DNA of 64,000 nucleotides, from assembly GCF_954871325.1 (NCBI RefSeq), contig NC_088775.1, forward strand, positions 48,833,561 through 48,897,560. The letters run 5' to 3'. The notes beneath the pieces were generated by a model that was not told the origin of the DNA, did not search any database, and worked only from the letters and a program-made list of their open reading frames with translations. A program made the position numbers and the translations under genes. This DNA is from Gordionus sp. m RMFG-2023. Its lineage: Eukaryota > Nematomorpha > Gordioida > Chordodea > Parachordodidae. Every line of letters begins with the position of its first letter. The first letter of the stretch is position 1. Shown here one piece after another: positions 43,741 to 54,593 of this stretch.

Positions 43741-46357
43741 CAGGGGCCCCTACAACGGGGGGGGGGGGGTTCCGAAGCAACTGCTTCAGTAAATTTGAGT
43801 GGGGGTACTTTTTTTTACATCCATCATGATCATGTGATTTCTGGTTTATAAATGTAACAATAAGACCCCCCACTTAATATTTAATTTAATATATTGAGGG
43901 AAATTTTGGTCGATGTTTAGTAAATTTGTTATCCGAAATTTCTTGTCATAAATTATTTTTCCAATTTTAAAATATGCCTAAAAATATTAACCAATATTGA
44001 CAATAGCAAAATTCCTATAAATTTGATTACTTATAGTATTAAAATGTATAAAGTTTTTTGCTTAACATGTCTCTTATTTGGTGGTCCACACGCAAATTCA
44101 AAATGGACATGTGAAGGTCTAGATAAATGGCAAAATATTAATCGTGATATTATTCTGCATGAATCTTCACAGGCACATATGATGGGCTATTATGGAAGGC
44201 TTTCTGATAATAAAAATTCGATATTAAAATTTATAACACCTCAGAAAGAATGTGTAGATAATACCTTTCTATTATAAGAATTATAATAAGATGTTTAGAT
44301 TATTTAATATCTCGTAACCAAGCCTTCTGGGGTAACAGGCAACAAAAAGTCAATATGATGGCCCTTATTAAGTTTATTGCAGATTCTGAACCTATACTAA
44401 AAATGTATATACAGCAAAATGAAGAAAGAAAAAAGGATTAAAAACGAAATTATATTCAAACCTATTATCATATAATAACATAAACATTCTCATTGAAACC
44501 ATGAAAAATATGGTTATAAAAAAAATTCAAAATGAGATTACATTTAACAGGTGCTTTTCAATCATGCACATACATATGTTTCGAAATCAGAAGCAATAGC
44601 TTTGATAGTAAGATATGTTGAAAATAGTGAGACGCCGAAGCCTGTTGAAAGAATGATTGACATATATTGTAAGGGAAATACCACAGGTCTCGATAAAAAG
44701 CATAATATAATATCCAAACTTGGCTCGATGAACTTACCTCTTGAACAACTATTTGGGCAAAGTTATGATGGCACCTCAAACATGAGTGGAAGAATCAATG
44801 GTGTGAAAGCCTTGATTAGAGCAGAGGCGCCAAAGGCAGATTTTATTTGGTGTTTTTGTCATCGATTAAATTTAATCGTTGTTCATTATGCCAATCAATT
44901 AAAGAACTTCGAAATGTTCTAGGAATACTAGATGAGATTTATGTCTATTTTAATGGTGTAAAAAGATATGAGGTACTCAAAAAATTTCAGTGTAATGATC
45001 TAAAAAAATCGAACGATTTCTACCCATCAATAATACCACTCGGTAATAGTACCTTATTTATTTAGATTTAAAATGTTTTTTTATTTAGAAGCTGGTTATC
45101 CTCATATAGCTATTGTAAATTTTTTTCTACTTTATGATGCCTTGAGGGCAGAAGGATTCTGAAGATCCTGCCACTTCCACTATGGCTAGTGCTATAGTCT
45201 TTAGAATAGAAAAATTTGATTTTATCTTATCACTTTGTATTTTGGATAAAATATTGTTGATAACAAGTTTGACTTGTACAAAATTGCAAACCATTTCGAA
45301 GGATATATGGTATGAATAAATCAAATTCAATTGGCAAAAGATTGCTTGATTAATTTGAGAAGTATAATAAAAATTATTGTCTTAATTATTTTTTAATCTA
45401 ATAGATAATAATAACACTGAATTTTTAGATGTTTTTTCAAAGGCGCAAGATTTTATGAAGGAGAGAAATCTACATTTTTGATTAGGTGTGTTTTATGCTG
45501 CACTCGATTTAATTATTATGCAGTTTAACGAAAGATTTAATGATGATTCCATGAAATCTTTACATCAAACATCATTTTTTACGCCAAAGGGAATGGCAGA
45601 AAAATCAATTATTAAAGAAGATATCGAGGATATCTGTGAATTTACAATTTAAATTCAAGTAAAATTTTCGAAGAAATGTTGAAGTTTAGAAATAAGATGG
45701 CCAAAATGGGGAATGTAATTATTACTCATGACCTAGAGGTTCAAGAATCTAAAGATTTGTCAGATTCTGAGAATTGTAAATTTATTTAATTAAAATATTT
45801 TTACCAATACATTATTTAGCTTCTTCTGTTGATGATGATAATTCAGGGACTTACGATTCAGATTGGAAAAACTATTCATTTATATTACCTTATCATTTAC
45901 TTTAAAATTTTTCTGCTTTCCCTAATTTAAGAATTTTATATAAATATTTATTAACCATTCCCACAACCTCATGTACTGCCAAAAGAGTCATGAGCAAAAT
46001 TAAATTAATTAAAACAAGACTGCGCAGTACTATGAAAGATTCTTTTCTCGATAATTTAACCATATTATCAATGGGAAAAATTTTATTTAAACAATTAAAT
46101 ACTGATGAAATTATAAATTCTATCGCTTTCTCTTCCCCTAATTTATATAAATTATTAATTTAAAATAATATTTATAAAGTTATATTTTTTGCATTTTATT
46201 TATATTATATATTAAAAATTGGTGCAATAAAAATTATTTTTGAAATTTATGAGTGTCATAATTATCATTTTTTCGAAGGGGGGGGGGATACTTTTCAAGG
46301 GGGTACTTTTCATGGGAGTATTCTGCTTCATTCGCTCAAAAAGTGTAGGGGCCACTG
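43741..46357 (+). mobile_element. hAT transposon with CAGGGGCCCCTACA ends and perfect 8-bp duplication
   Basis: Ends CAGGGGCCCCTACA at 43741 and the inverse of CAGTGGCCCCTACA ending at 46357. Flanking octamers AGATTACT (43733-43740 and 46358-46365) are identical. Next to each end are G-runs and the shared text gggggtactttt in inverse arrangement. The 2.6-kb element has a plus-strand transposase in several broken frames. Confidence 0.92.
44023..46120 (+). pseudogene. hAT transposase with TTF-type zinc finger, broken
   Basis: The first open piece (44023-44277) reads YKVFCLTCLLFGGPHANSKW and ends with an HESSQAH motif, the TTF-type zinc finger found at the N-terminus of many animal hAT-derived proteins. 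A 123-codon piece (44551-44922) holds FGQSYDGTSNMSGRINGVKA and FIWCFCHRLNLIVVHYANQL, the central hAT catalytic region with the conserved CHxLNL. The C-terminal motif LTIPTTSCTAKRVMSKIKLI lies near 45950-46010, with a lysine where the family has glutamate. Frame changes and stops separate the pieces, so it is inactive. Confidence 0.75.
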
Positions 46358-46499
46358 AGATTACTATATTAAAAAATTATATATATATATATATTAAATA
46401 TTAAATATTAAAACATTAAAAAAATATATATTCCTGAAATACAAGAAGAGATAAATTATATGGGCCGAGCTATAAACAGCCACTAGACCGTGAAGCCCA

Positions 46500-46740
46500 A
46501 GCAGGACTCCAATCCACTTCGTAAATCTTATAAAATATGATGCTTTCACTAGGCAGCCCCAGCTCATGTATGACAACCGCCACGATCAACATTTCGATGG
46601 ACGCTTCGATAACTACGGTTACAAATGCTTCCATGAACGCGACGGTATACGTCTCGACAACTACCGTGACAGGCCCTTCGATAAACGTTGCGATATACGG
46701 TACGACAACCGCCATGTCAAACTGCGACGGACGCAATGAT
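46500..46740 (+). repeat. GC- and CpG-rich repetitive block open in several frames
   Basis: This 240-bp stretch is far richer in G, C and CpG than its surroundings and repeats the pattern TACGACAACCGCCATG / TTCGATAACTACGGT / CTCGACAACTACCGTG. It is open in at least two plus-strand frames and one minus-strand frame. One plus frame, from ATG at 46566 to TGA at 46737-46739 (57 codons), reads MYDNRHDQHFDGRFDNYGYK and so on, rich in Arg, Asp, Asn and Tyr. The other frames give Thr/Val-rich repeats. A decayed minisatellite with unit length divisible by three explains the openness; a true Arg/Asp-rich peptide cannot be ruled out. Confidence 0.45.
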
Positions 46741-47360
46741 ATATATAACATAGATTGGCGATTCATTCATTAAAAACGTCCTCACATTGCAATCATTTGT
46801 AGCGCCATTTTGTAGCTTGGTTGATCAAATGCCTACATTTATTATGTCTGCATTATTTGCCTGTGCTAATTGTAGTGAAAGATTCAATTGGATATCTGTA
46901 AATATTTAATCATCATGAGATACAATTTGGTAACCGAAATTTGAAGTGATAGAACGGTTAATATTATTTTATTTTAATCATATTTATTTACAGATTCTAT
47001 GAACATTATGTCTCAATATTGATAGTAATTATAACTTACATTAAAAAAATTAAGCTTAAAATTAGCCATCACCCTTTAAAGTAATTAAATTATACTGTAG
47101 TTCTCGGGTATAGGCTTTTTCTTTGTCCCACTCCTTTTAAATTAAGGCTATAGAGGTTTAAGCAACATTTTTCGAAATGTTGTGCCTACAAATACGTACG
47201 GCTTGCCCACAAGTGTAAAGGGTTTCTTATATTTTCTTCCCCGATTACCTTAATAAATCCAATTAGATGGAAATGAGAAAAACCAAGCGTAGCTCTGTTG
47301 TTCCTACAACGTTGAGAGGGCGAATGCGCTTTATCACATATCACGTAAATAAATTCTCAC
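46741..47360. other. Intergenic stretch, no gene
   Basis: No recognisable coding sequence. The segment 47090-47350 is less AT-rich than average but has no motif I can name. Confidence 0.45.
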
Positions 47361-47663
47361 CTCAACTGATGATTTTAGCAAGTTCTTCAATTCATTTGAT
47401 TAGTAATCTAAAATATAAGACTCAAGATATACATATTTAAAAGCCACAATACCACCCTTCATGCAAAATATTCCATACCTCTATCTATTATACCCTCAAA
47501 AAATCCACCAAATAATCTCTAATTAACCTTACCACCCAGATATCTTTAACCCATATGGATCAAATGTCTCGACCATTATTTTTAAATTATCTATATCAAT
47601 ACCACCTCAACTGATGATTTTAGCAAGTTCTTCAATTCATTTTATTAGTAATCTAAAATATAA
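47361..47663. repeat. Direct duplication of about 245 bp, second copy split by an insertion
   Basis: CCTCAACTGATGATTTTAGC through atctaaaatata occurs at 47363 and again at 47607. In the first copy it continues as agactcaagatata; in the second this continuation is found 3.2 kb away at 50828, on the far side of the inserted element. The first copy thus shows the unoccupied target. Confidence 0.85.
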
Positions 47664-47805
47664 TAGTGCTTACAAATTGAGCGTTGCAACGCTCCGTTTT
47701 AAAATCTAATAATGCATTTTAAATGGTATTGTCCAAATTGGATTTTTTTACGGCAAGCGTTAAAAAAAAAGCAATCTGGTTTGATTTTTTTGTGCTTTTT
47801 TATTT

Positions 47806-49335
47806 TTGCGGAATGCACTCAACACATATTACAGTGAGCAACAACACCTCAATGATATGCACAACTCTTTAAACTTTCTATGTTATGCTGACGACGTATG
47901 TATTCTAGCCAACTCAGAATACAAATTAAGAAATATTTTATCATTATTTGTCAACAACTGTGATGGATATGGTCTAAGAGTAAACTACACAAAAACCAAA
48001 CTAATCACCTCAAATACTGATGCGAGTCACTTAAACCCCTTTAACTTTGAGGGTAATACGATAGAATTAGTGTCAGATTTTAAATACCTAGGAACCAGGA
48101 TAACGTCATTAGGCCTCACCTTTTTAGGTACGAAATCGAGAACGAATAATGCTAGACTCCGCTATCATCAACTGTCGAAATTATGGTCATCCAACCAAAT
48201 ATCAACTTATTTAAAAATAAGACTCTTCAAGTCCCTAATTGTACCCATTTTTACCTACGGCCTGGAGACTTGGCAAGACTCAAAAAGTAACATCAGCACA
48301 ATTCAGACTTTTATAAACAAATGCCTTAGAAGAATCACCAAAACGTATTACCCATACAACACATCAAATACAACGCTCTGGAATAGATGCGACATCCTAC
48401 CAATCAATCGTCTCATACCCATGAGGAGACTAGAATTACTAGGCCATAGCTTAAGACACTCGCAGGAAAATATGATATTCTCGTCCTTGAAATGGTGCCC
48501 TGACGGTAGGAGGAAAACCCCTAAATACTATTGGTTGGCGAAATGTCTGAAAGATATGGACCTGATTAACCTCTCGTTTGCAGATTTCATGGCACTTAGC
48601 AAAAACAAGAAACACCTAAAGGAACATTTACAATACATGCTAAAATATGGCCTAAATTAATATCGCAACCGTTCTTCACCTTTACGTTCTTGTAATAAAT
48701 GGAATAAGTGTATTTGATAATGATAATAACCTGAACAACAACAACATAACTTAACTTCCTTTAATAACCCACGACCTTCCTTTCTGGACACACGATATCG
48801 GCGACGATAACGATAACAATTACGAAAATATTAGCTGTATAACAGGCAATGAGAAGATAAACTGGCTATAATAATAATGCAATAAATCGGACGAACTTAA
48901 ATACCATTGGCACAGAACATACAAGATCTACAGGACATACAATATTTTTGGCACACCGAACAACAAACAAGGAAGAGACTCTTCATGCAAACTTAACATA
49001 AACTCTCAATACTTAACAAGATATAAGGGTTATTTTTTTGTTGCTTCACTAAATACCACTTAAGGACGCAGGTACATTTTTTATATGCCATTATTTCTAT
49101 TTTTTCCTTAACACTATTCTGCCGGAAACGGAACTAATACATCACCATTATTGTACTTCTTCCTTCTTCACTTTGCTAACAGGCTACATAGTGGTACCGT
49201 CCACTATAATAAAACGGGTAGACATCATGTATGGGATCTATATACTAGTGAAAATACATGATGCACACTTCAACTCCTGGTGGGTGATGAAATTGCACGG
49301 TGCAATTTCTGGCGTGGTAATGAATGAATGAATGA
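47806..49335 (+). mobile_element. 5'-truncated RTE-like LINE
   Basis: A 284-codon frame (47806-48660) begins within the reverse transcriptase: FLCYADDVCILANS is the catalytic YADD block, followed by FKYLGTRITSLGLTF, KIRLFKSLIVPIFTYGLETW and RLELLGHSLRH, the thumb and C-terminal part typical of RTE-type elements. The endonuclease and the earlier RT motifs are missing, as in a 5'-truncated insertion. About 670 bp of 3' untranslated sequence ends in a tandem GAAT repeat (49318-49335), the kind of short repeat tail found in RTE elements instead of poly-A. The remaining frame is intact, so the insertion is fairly young. Confidence 0.75.
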
Positions 49336-49480
49336 ATTTAAATGGATACAAAAATGTAAATATAAATTTATCTCATATATTAATTGATATTATAACATTT
49401 AGAATATATAAATTTATATTTATATAATTTTAGAATATATTAAATGATATTTTATATAATTTATTCATTTATATTTATAG

Positions 49481-49795
49481 CCCGGTGGGTCAAAAGTAAA
49501 TAGACTTGTGGAGGAAAGACTCTTGGCTCTTTAGGAGGTGCCATCCGAGAGCCAGTAAAATATATATTTTTATCTATAAATTTAATATAATTTTAGATTG
49601 TATCTACTATCAATGGAAGCAGGCTTAGAAAGCATGGACCATAATAATAGATACCTCTTTAAAAGTGAGACATCAAGATTGTATCATAGTTTGATGTTGC
49701 AATCTAAATATCAAACTAATGTTGAAATATCTACTTCAACAGAAACACCTTCAAATGATACACCTTTATCTTTATTTAATGATATAATATCTTAA
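49481..49795 (+). pseudogene. Two exons of an unidentified gene, 3' end
   Basis: An exon at 49481-49554, preceded by TTTATAG, reads GGSKVNRLVEERLLAL, then one stop codon (TAG), then EVPSESQ. A 42-bp intron (49555-49596) begins GTAAAATAT and ends ATTTTAG, and the frame continues in phase as LYLLSMEAGLESMDHNNRYL, then SETSRLYHSLMLQSK, ending in a stop at 49795. I do not recognise the protein. It lies between the inverted repeats of the 47664-50824 insertion and could be the last part of its transposase or an accessory gene. The internal stop makes it a pseudogene unless the exon boundary differs. Confidence 0.5.
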
Positions 49796-50760
49796 ATATT
49801 TTTGTATTGTAAATATTTTTATTTTTATATATTTATAATAAAGTAATATTCTATATTATAGTGTCCATTTTTGAAAAAAATATAAGCTAAAATTTGGGAG
49901 CTATTAAGATGTAGTAGTGTGTATATATATTATAAATTTTGAAACAATAATTATTTAGAGATCTAAATTTGAAGCCTTTCTAGGATTTTAATTCATTTAC
50001 ATATTTTTTTAATCTAAAAAATACCACTATATTTTAAAAAGATTACAAGCTAGGATAAGTATAAATCTAACGTATCCTTGCATTTTTTTTAACCATAATT
50101 TAGCCAATATTATCTTCAGAATATGTAAAAAAAATAATAGTGTTTGTAATTTTAAGATATTGACCTTTTATATAGATAACTTTTATGGTTTATTGAGCTA
50201 ATATTTTATTTTGACATCACCTTATGTAAATATAATAAATTAAATGAAATAAAATTGTATTATTTTAATAAGACATTTAATACTCTCTTACATGTTCTAG
50301 TGATCATTTTTATTCTTAAAGAAAGAAAAATATATTTAAAATTTTTTTATTTGCATTATTTGTTAATCTATTTATTTTTATATAATAGATATCTTATTCT
50401 ATTTAAGGTGAATATATATAAATAAACAAACTTTTATAAATTTATTTAGCATTTTTATTTAAATATGTAGATTATTATAAATATGTTAAGGTAGGATAAA
50501 TAAATAAATTTACAAATGTGTTTAGATTTTTTTAAATACTATACATTAAAAATCATTTATGAATTTAAAAAATCTTTGAATAAATTTCTATCCATGAATA
50601 TTTTAGTAGTCTTCCTTCTCGTCTTAGTAGATTTTGGTTTTTTAATAATTAAATATAAAGCAATAATTTGCTTATCTTGTAAATTTAATATGTCCATATT
50701 TTAATAAAAATAAAATCACGATTCAATTTTAAACAAAGAAAAAACGTACTGCTTTCAATT
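49796..50760. other. AT-rich 3' part of the insertion, no gene
   Basis: No coding signal; a possible polyadenylation signal AATAAA-like stretch (aataaag) follows the preceding exon at about 49846. A 62-codon frame at 50516 is composition-driven. Confidence 0.45.
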
Positions 50761-50827
50761 TAAACACAGATGCATTACGGTAAAAGACGTACTGCAAACG
50801 CAAATGCTCAATTTGTGCGCACTATAA

Positions 50828-52015
50828 GACTCAAGATATACACATATAAAAAGCCACAATAGCTTTTATAGTTTTATCAAATTCACTTGATATTTCAATA
50901 AAAATCTTGTTACACACAATGTTGTTCATTTATAGAATCTATTAATTAAAAATAATAAATATATATTATTTTTATATTTTACATATATAATCTTTTATGA
51001 TTCATGTTTTAATAATAAATATCATAGATGCACCTATATTTATTGTAGTAGCTGGTACTTTTAATTTTATTTAATATAGTGGCTTATAACTTAAAACAAT
51101 AATCACTCATAAGTTTATGTAAAAAATAGACCTGTATAGATAAAATTAAATAAAATCTACAAATTTTATTACTAATAAGAGAAATAGGTGCTGTTAATTT
51201 TTTTATTTTGTATTATTAATTTTATTATAAAGGAAGAACTAAAGATAACTCCAAAAGTATATACTATTAAGATTCTCTTCATAGTTGATCATTTGTTTTG
51301 TTTTGATTATTTCATCTTAATTATAAATGACAAATAAAAAAATATCTTTTATTTTTTTTCAATAAATACATAATGTAATAATATCATTTTTTGCTTGAGT
51401 ATAAATTATATTATATAAATCATTTATTTAAAGTATATTTAATAAGTATATAATGATATAAATGTATAGGCCTTGAAAAGGAAAAGATATTGCAATAATT
51501 CACTTTCATATTATTTTTGAGTACATTTTCGTCATTTTTGATTATATCATCACCTATAAAAAATTAATATAATTCCTTATACAATATAATTTTTAAAATA
51601 TAATAGAAGATATATATATTATTATATATGACTTATTGATTATTAAATTGTATTGCTTTCGTAAGATTCTGTCACATACCAGTTCTCAATTCCTGGTTTC
51701 TTAAGTCAACAAAATGATAAAATCTAATATTTAAATATCTTTAAAAAAAATAGTATAAAATCTAATAATTGGTTACTTTTGAACAATTAATTTTACAAGA
51801 ATTTGAAAATGGCTGTACATAATTTCATGTTCAATGATATGATCACAAAGATCAATAAAGAGGTTTGTGCCTATTAAAAAAATATTAAATTCATTTCTTT
51901 TAAATATTTGTACCTATTATTTTGTAAAAAATTACTTCCATTTTTTTAAAATATTTTTATGTGTGATTTCATTTTGATAAGTTCTAAATGAACTTTGACA
52001 TATTCTGCATAGTTT
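50828..52015. other. AT-rich stretch, no gene
   Basis: Apart from the first 40 bp, which continue the 47363 duplication, I see no repeat or coding signal. The left end of the P-like element should lie here if it survives, but I could not find a matching pair of termini. Confidence 0.5.
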
Positions 52016-52019
52016 GGAC

Positions 52020-54568
52020 ATACTAGTAGAAGGTATCACCAACCCCCCATTATTTTTAATATTTATTAGCATATTATTGATATTATTATCATTATAAGAA
52101 TCACTAACTATTGCTGTAATGCAAACATCACAACGTAGCTTTTTTTCTTTAATAAATTGGTGTACAATATATCCCGATATATAAGTTGATACATTATCTA
52201 AATATAAAGATAATTTCGGGATATGTGGGTTTGTGTTTCTAAAATAATAAGATGAAGTGGTGGGTATGGGTACTAGATTGGCTATAGGTTTGATAATGTT
52301 AACATCATTATTATGATTATTTTGAAAATTTGAACATAATACTTTGTATATTATCTAAGAGAATGCTATTTCCCGTGATTGTTGGATCTAATTTCACCAT
52401 TAATGTAGTGCGAACAGCAGATCGTAGTTGATAAGCTGATGGATTATCATTAAATCCACTCCTGCTACGAATACTACAAAAATATAATTCTAAATGATTT
52501 TGTGATGTTTTATACGTTAAAAAGAACCTTAAAAAAAATTATTATATTAAAATTTAATGAATAACTCTTGTTATAAGTTAAATATAATACTTCATTTTAG
52601 GATTTTCTCCAATTAATAACTCCTTTCCAATTTCCAGGATATTTGTCATGGAAAGAATAAGCCCCTCTACTCATGTTTTTTTTGAAGATTTATAAACGTA
52701 TTCACCTTTTGTTAACCTTAAAGATTTATAGGTTTGAATACATTTATCAAAATGAATTTGATATTCTGGAATCATATTTATATGTAGCGGGGCTTTATAT
52801 CCCTTCCCAAGACAATTTCTTGTATTCAGATAATCAAACATTCTATAAGTTTGTTCATTAATTTATTTCATTATTTTTATATTACTGATCTATCATCAAT
52901 ATAAAATTAATTGTGCCATCACAATTGTGAAATCCAGTAATCTCCTGATGTTGAGCAAAGAGAAGACTATTGGCAACAGATGCACTAAAAACTTGGACAG
53001 CTAGTTTTACCTTTAAAAAATATTTAATAATTATTTATTTATTATCAAACTTTCATTTTTTGTTTATGGAATGCAATATGTGCTTTGCGCAATTTATTAG
53101 CAGCACGTAATCCTTCAAACTCTTGCAATTTATGTAAATTTTGTATAAACTTCCAATCTATTAACTATAAATACAAAATAAATAATTAGCCAAATATAAT
53201 ATAGTTAGTAACCTCTCCATTTGATTCATTAACTAAAATTTCTTCTTCAGCTAGTAGATTTCTTAATAATTTAGCATATGACATACATCTAGTAACATAT
53301 ATATTTTTTAAGAGTCATGGCTTTCCTGCTCAATATATGGAATAATATTATCAGGATCCATACTAATGCCAAGCAATTTACCCATTTTCTTATTAACAGC
53401 ACAACCGTCGCATACAATGGCTTTGCATATTACTCCAGTTTCATTTAGATTGAGCAATGCATCTATCACTAAATTAACTAGGAAATCTGAATTTATTTTT
53501 GCAACTAGAAAATAGGCTATTGGCATTTTCCAGCTGCTATTAATACAGGTCACCATAAGAAATAGGGCCTTTGTTGCTTCTGGACATGATTCATCTTCTT
53601 TTGTTGATTTTGTCCCATCACCTAAATCAACATAGCAATGATATTCTTCTTTGTGATTTTCAAAATCTATTTGCATTTTAATTTGCATTTCATCAAGGCT
53701 AAGTACACAATACAATTGCTTTGCTGATTTATTTTGGTAGCTTTTAATTTGGGTAAATGAAATAGAAAGGAAACCTTTATTTAATTTAATTATTTTTTAA
53801 AATAATAGTGTAATAAACCTGGCATGATTTCAATCTTACGACTCCATGCCCTTAATGTGGATTCTGAAGGCATACAGAAGTGCGATTTGAGATATCTATA
53901 AGCCTTAGGTGAATAAAAATGCATAGTCAATGCAAATTGACAGAATTCATCTGTATATTTTTTTTTGTGGGTTTGAAATGCCTCCACTGTGTATATGTGT
54001 TTTTATGAATATAGAAGATGTCCCTGTAAAGTGCCTGTCTATAATATTTTCGACCTCATCCGATAATAAATTTTCATCTTTTAGTGATTTGATTATTGAT
54101 TTTATTTTTCCTTCTTTTTGAGCACTTATAATACGCATGTGCCTTTATTTTTAAACGTTTAATCAGAGCCTCTTGGTAAAGAATTTTTCTTTTTAATGTT
54201 TTATAAGTCGCACAATAATTATGATCATTTGTTACATGTATCATTTGATCATTTTCATATAATATTTCACTATTTAGTAGGGATTGTGTAGTAGAATAAA
54301 CATTCGTTATCTAAAAAGTATATATTTTTTAAAATATTATTTTAACTTTGTAATATTTTTTTAACATACATCTTGAAGTGGCTTAGATATACTAAATATT
54401 GATGGAATTGAATCATCTTTCAATAAAATCTTACCAGATAAAGTATATATGAAACAATTAGAAGTAAAATGCCTTCCACAAATAATACTATATTTATTAG
54501 GTATAAAATTTTTTCTATTTATAGCTTGCAACCATTTTTCCAATAAATCTTTGGATTTTAATGGAAAT
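52020..54568 (-). pseudogene. P-element/THAP9-like transposase gene, broken
   Basis: Read from 54568 downward: a THAP zinc-finger piece (FPLKSKDLLEKWLQAINRKN, IICGRHFTSNCF, SIPSIF), a linker, KKYTDEFCQFALTMHFYSPK, then YCVLSLDEMQIKMQIDFENH with WKMPIAYFLV and AIVCDGCAVNKKMGKLLG, the RNase-H-like core of P/THAP9 transposases. Next come WKFIQNLHKLQEFEGLRAAN with FHKQKMKV, FDYLNTRNCLGKGYKAPLH, TYKTSQNHLELYFCSIRSR with GFNDNPSAYQLRSAV, and a C-terminus ISGYIVHQFIKEKKLRCDVC. Introns such as that joining 53830 to about 53780 are short. The first THAP exon with the CxxC pair is missing, and there are frame changes near 53980 and 54150, so it is inactive. Terminal repeats were not found. Confidence 0.8.
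54361..54568 (-). other. THAP zinc-finger exon of the P-like gene
   Basis: The exon begins after a splice acceptor (inverse of ctatattaa at 54569) with the second half of a THAP domain: conserved Trp in LEKWLQAI, Cys and His in ICGRHF, and the PSIF tail. A donor GTATGTT follows at about 54367. The first half of the domain, with its CxxC, would lie in an upstream exon that is replaced here by satellite-linked sequence. Confidence 0.7.
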
Positions 54569-54593
54569 CTATATTAAAAAGGAAGGGTTAATA

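Larger units (their letters stand above)
47664..50824. mobile_element. Terminal-inverted-repeat insertion with TAA target duplication
   Basis: The ends TAGTGCTTACAAATTGAGCG (47664) and, inverted, TAGTGCGCACAAATTGAGCA (ending 50824) match over about 20 bp. They are flanked by TAA on both sides (47661-47663 and 50825-50827), and the duplicated neighbour at 47415 retains a single TAA. A 3-bp TAA duplication is typical of PIF/Harbinger elements, but I see no Harbinger transposase. The interior holds a truncated RTE-like LINE and two exons of an unidentified gene, which may be the element's own gene. Confidence 0.65.

Noticed and set aside
47090-47350. Ribosomal RNA fragment, because the stretch is less AT-rich and compact
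   Set aside because: I could not match any conserved rRNA core sequence; left as unannotated.
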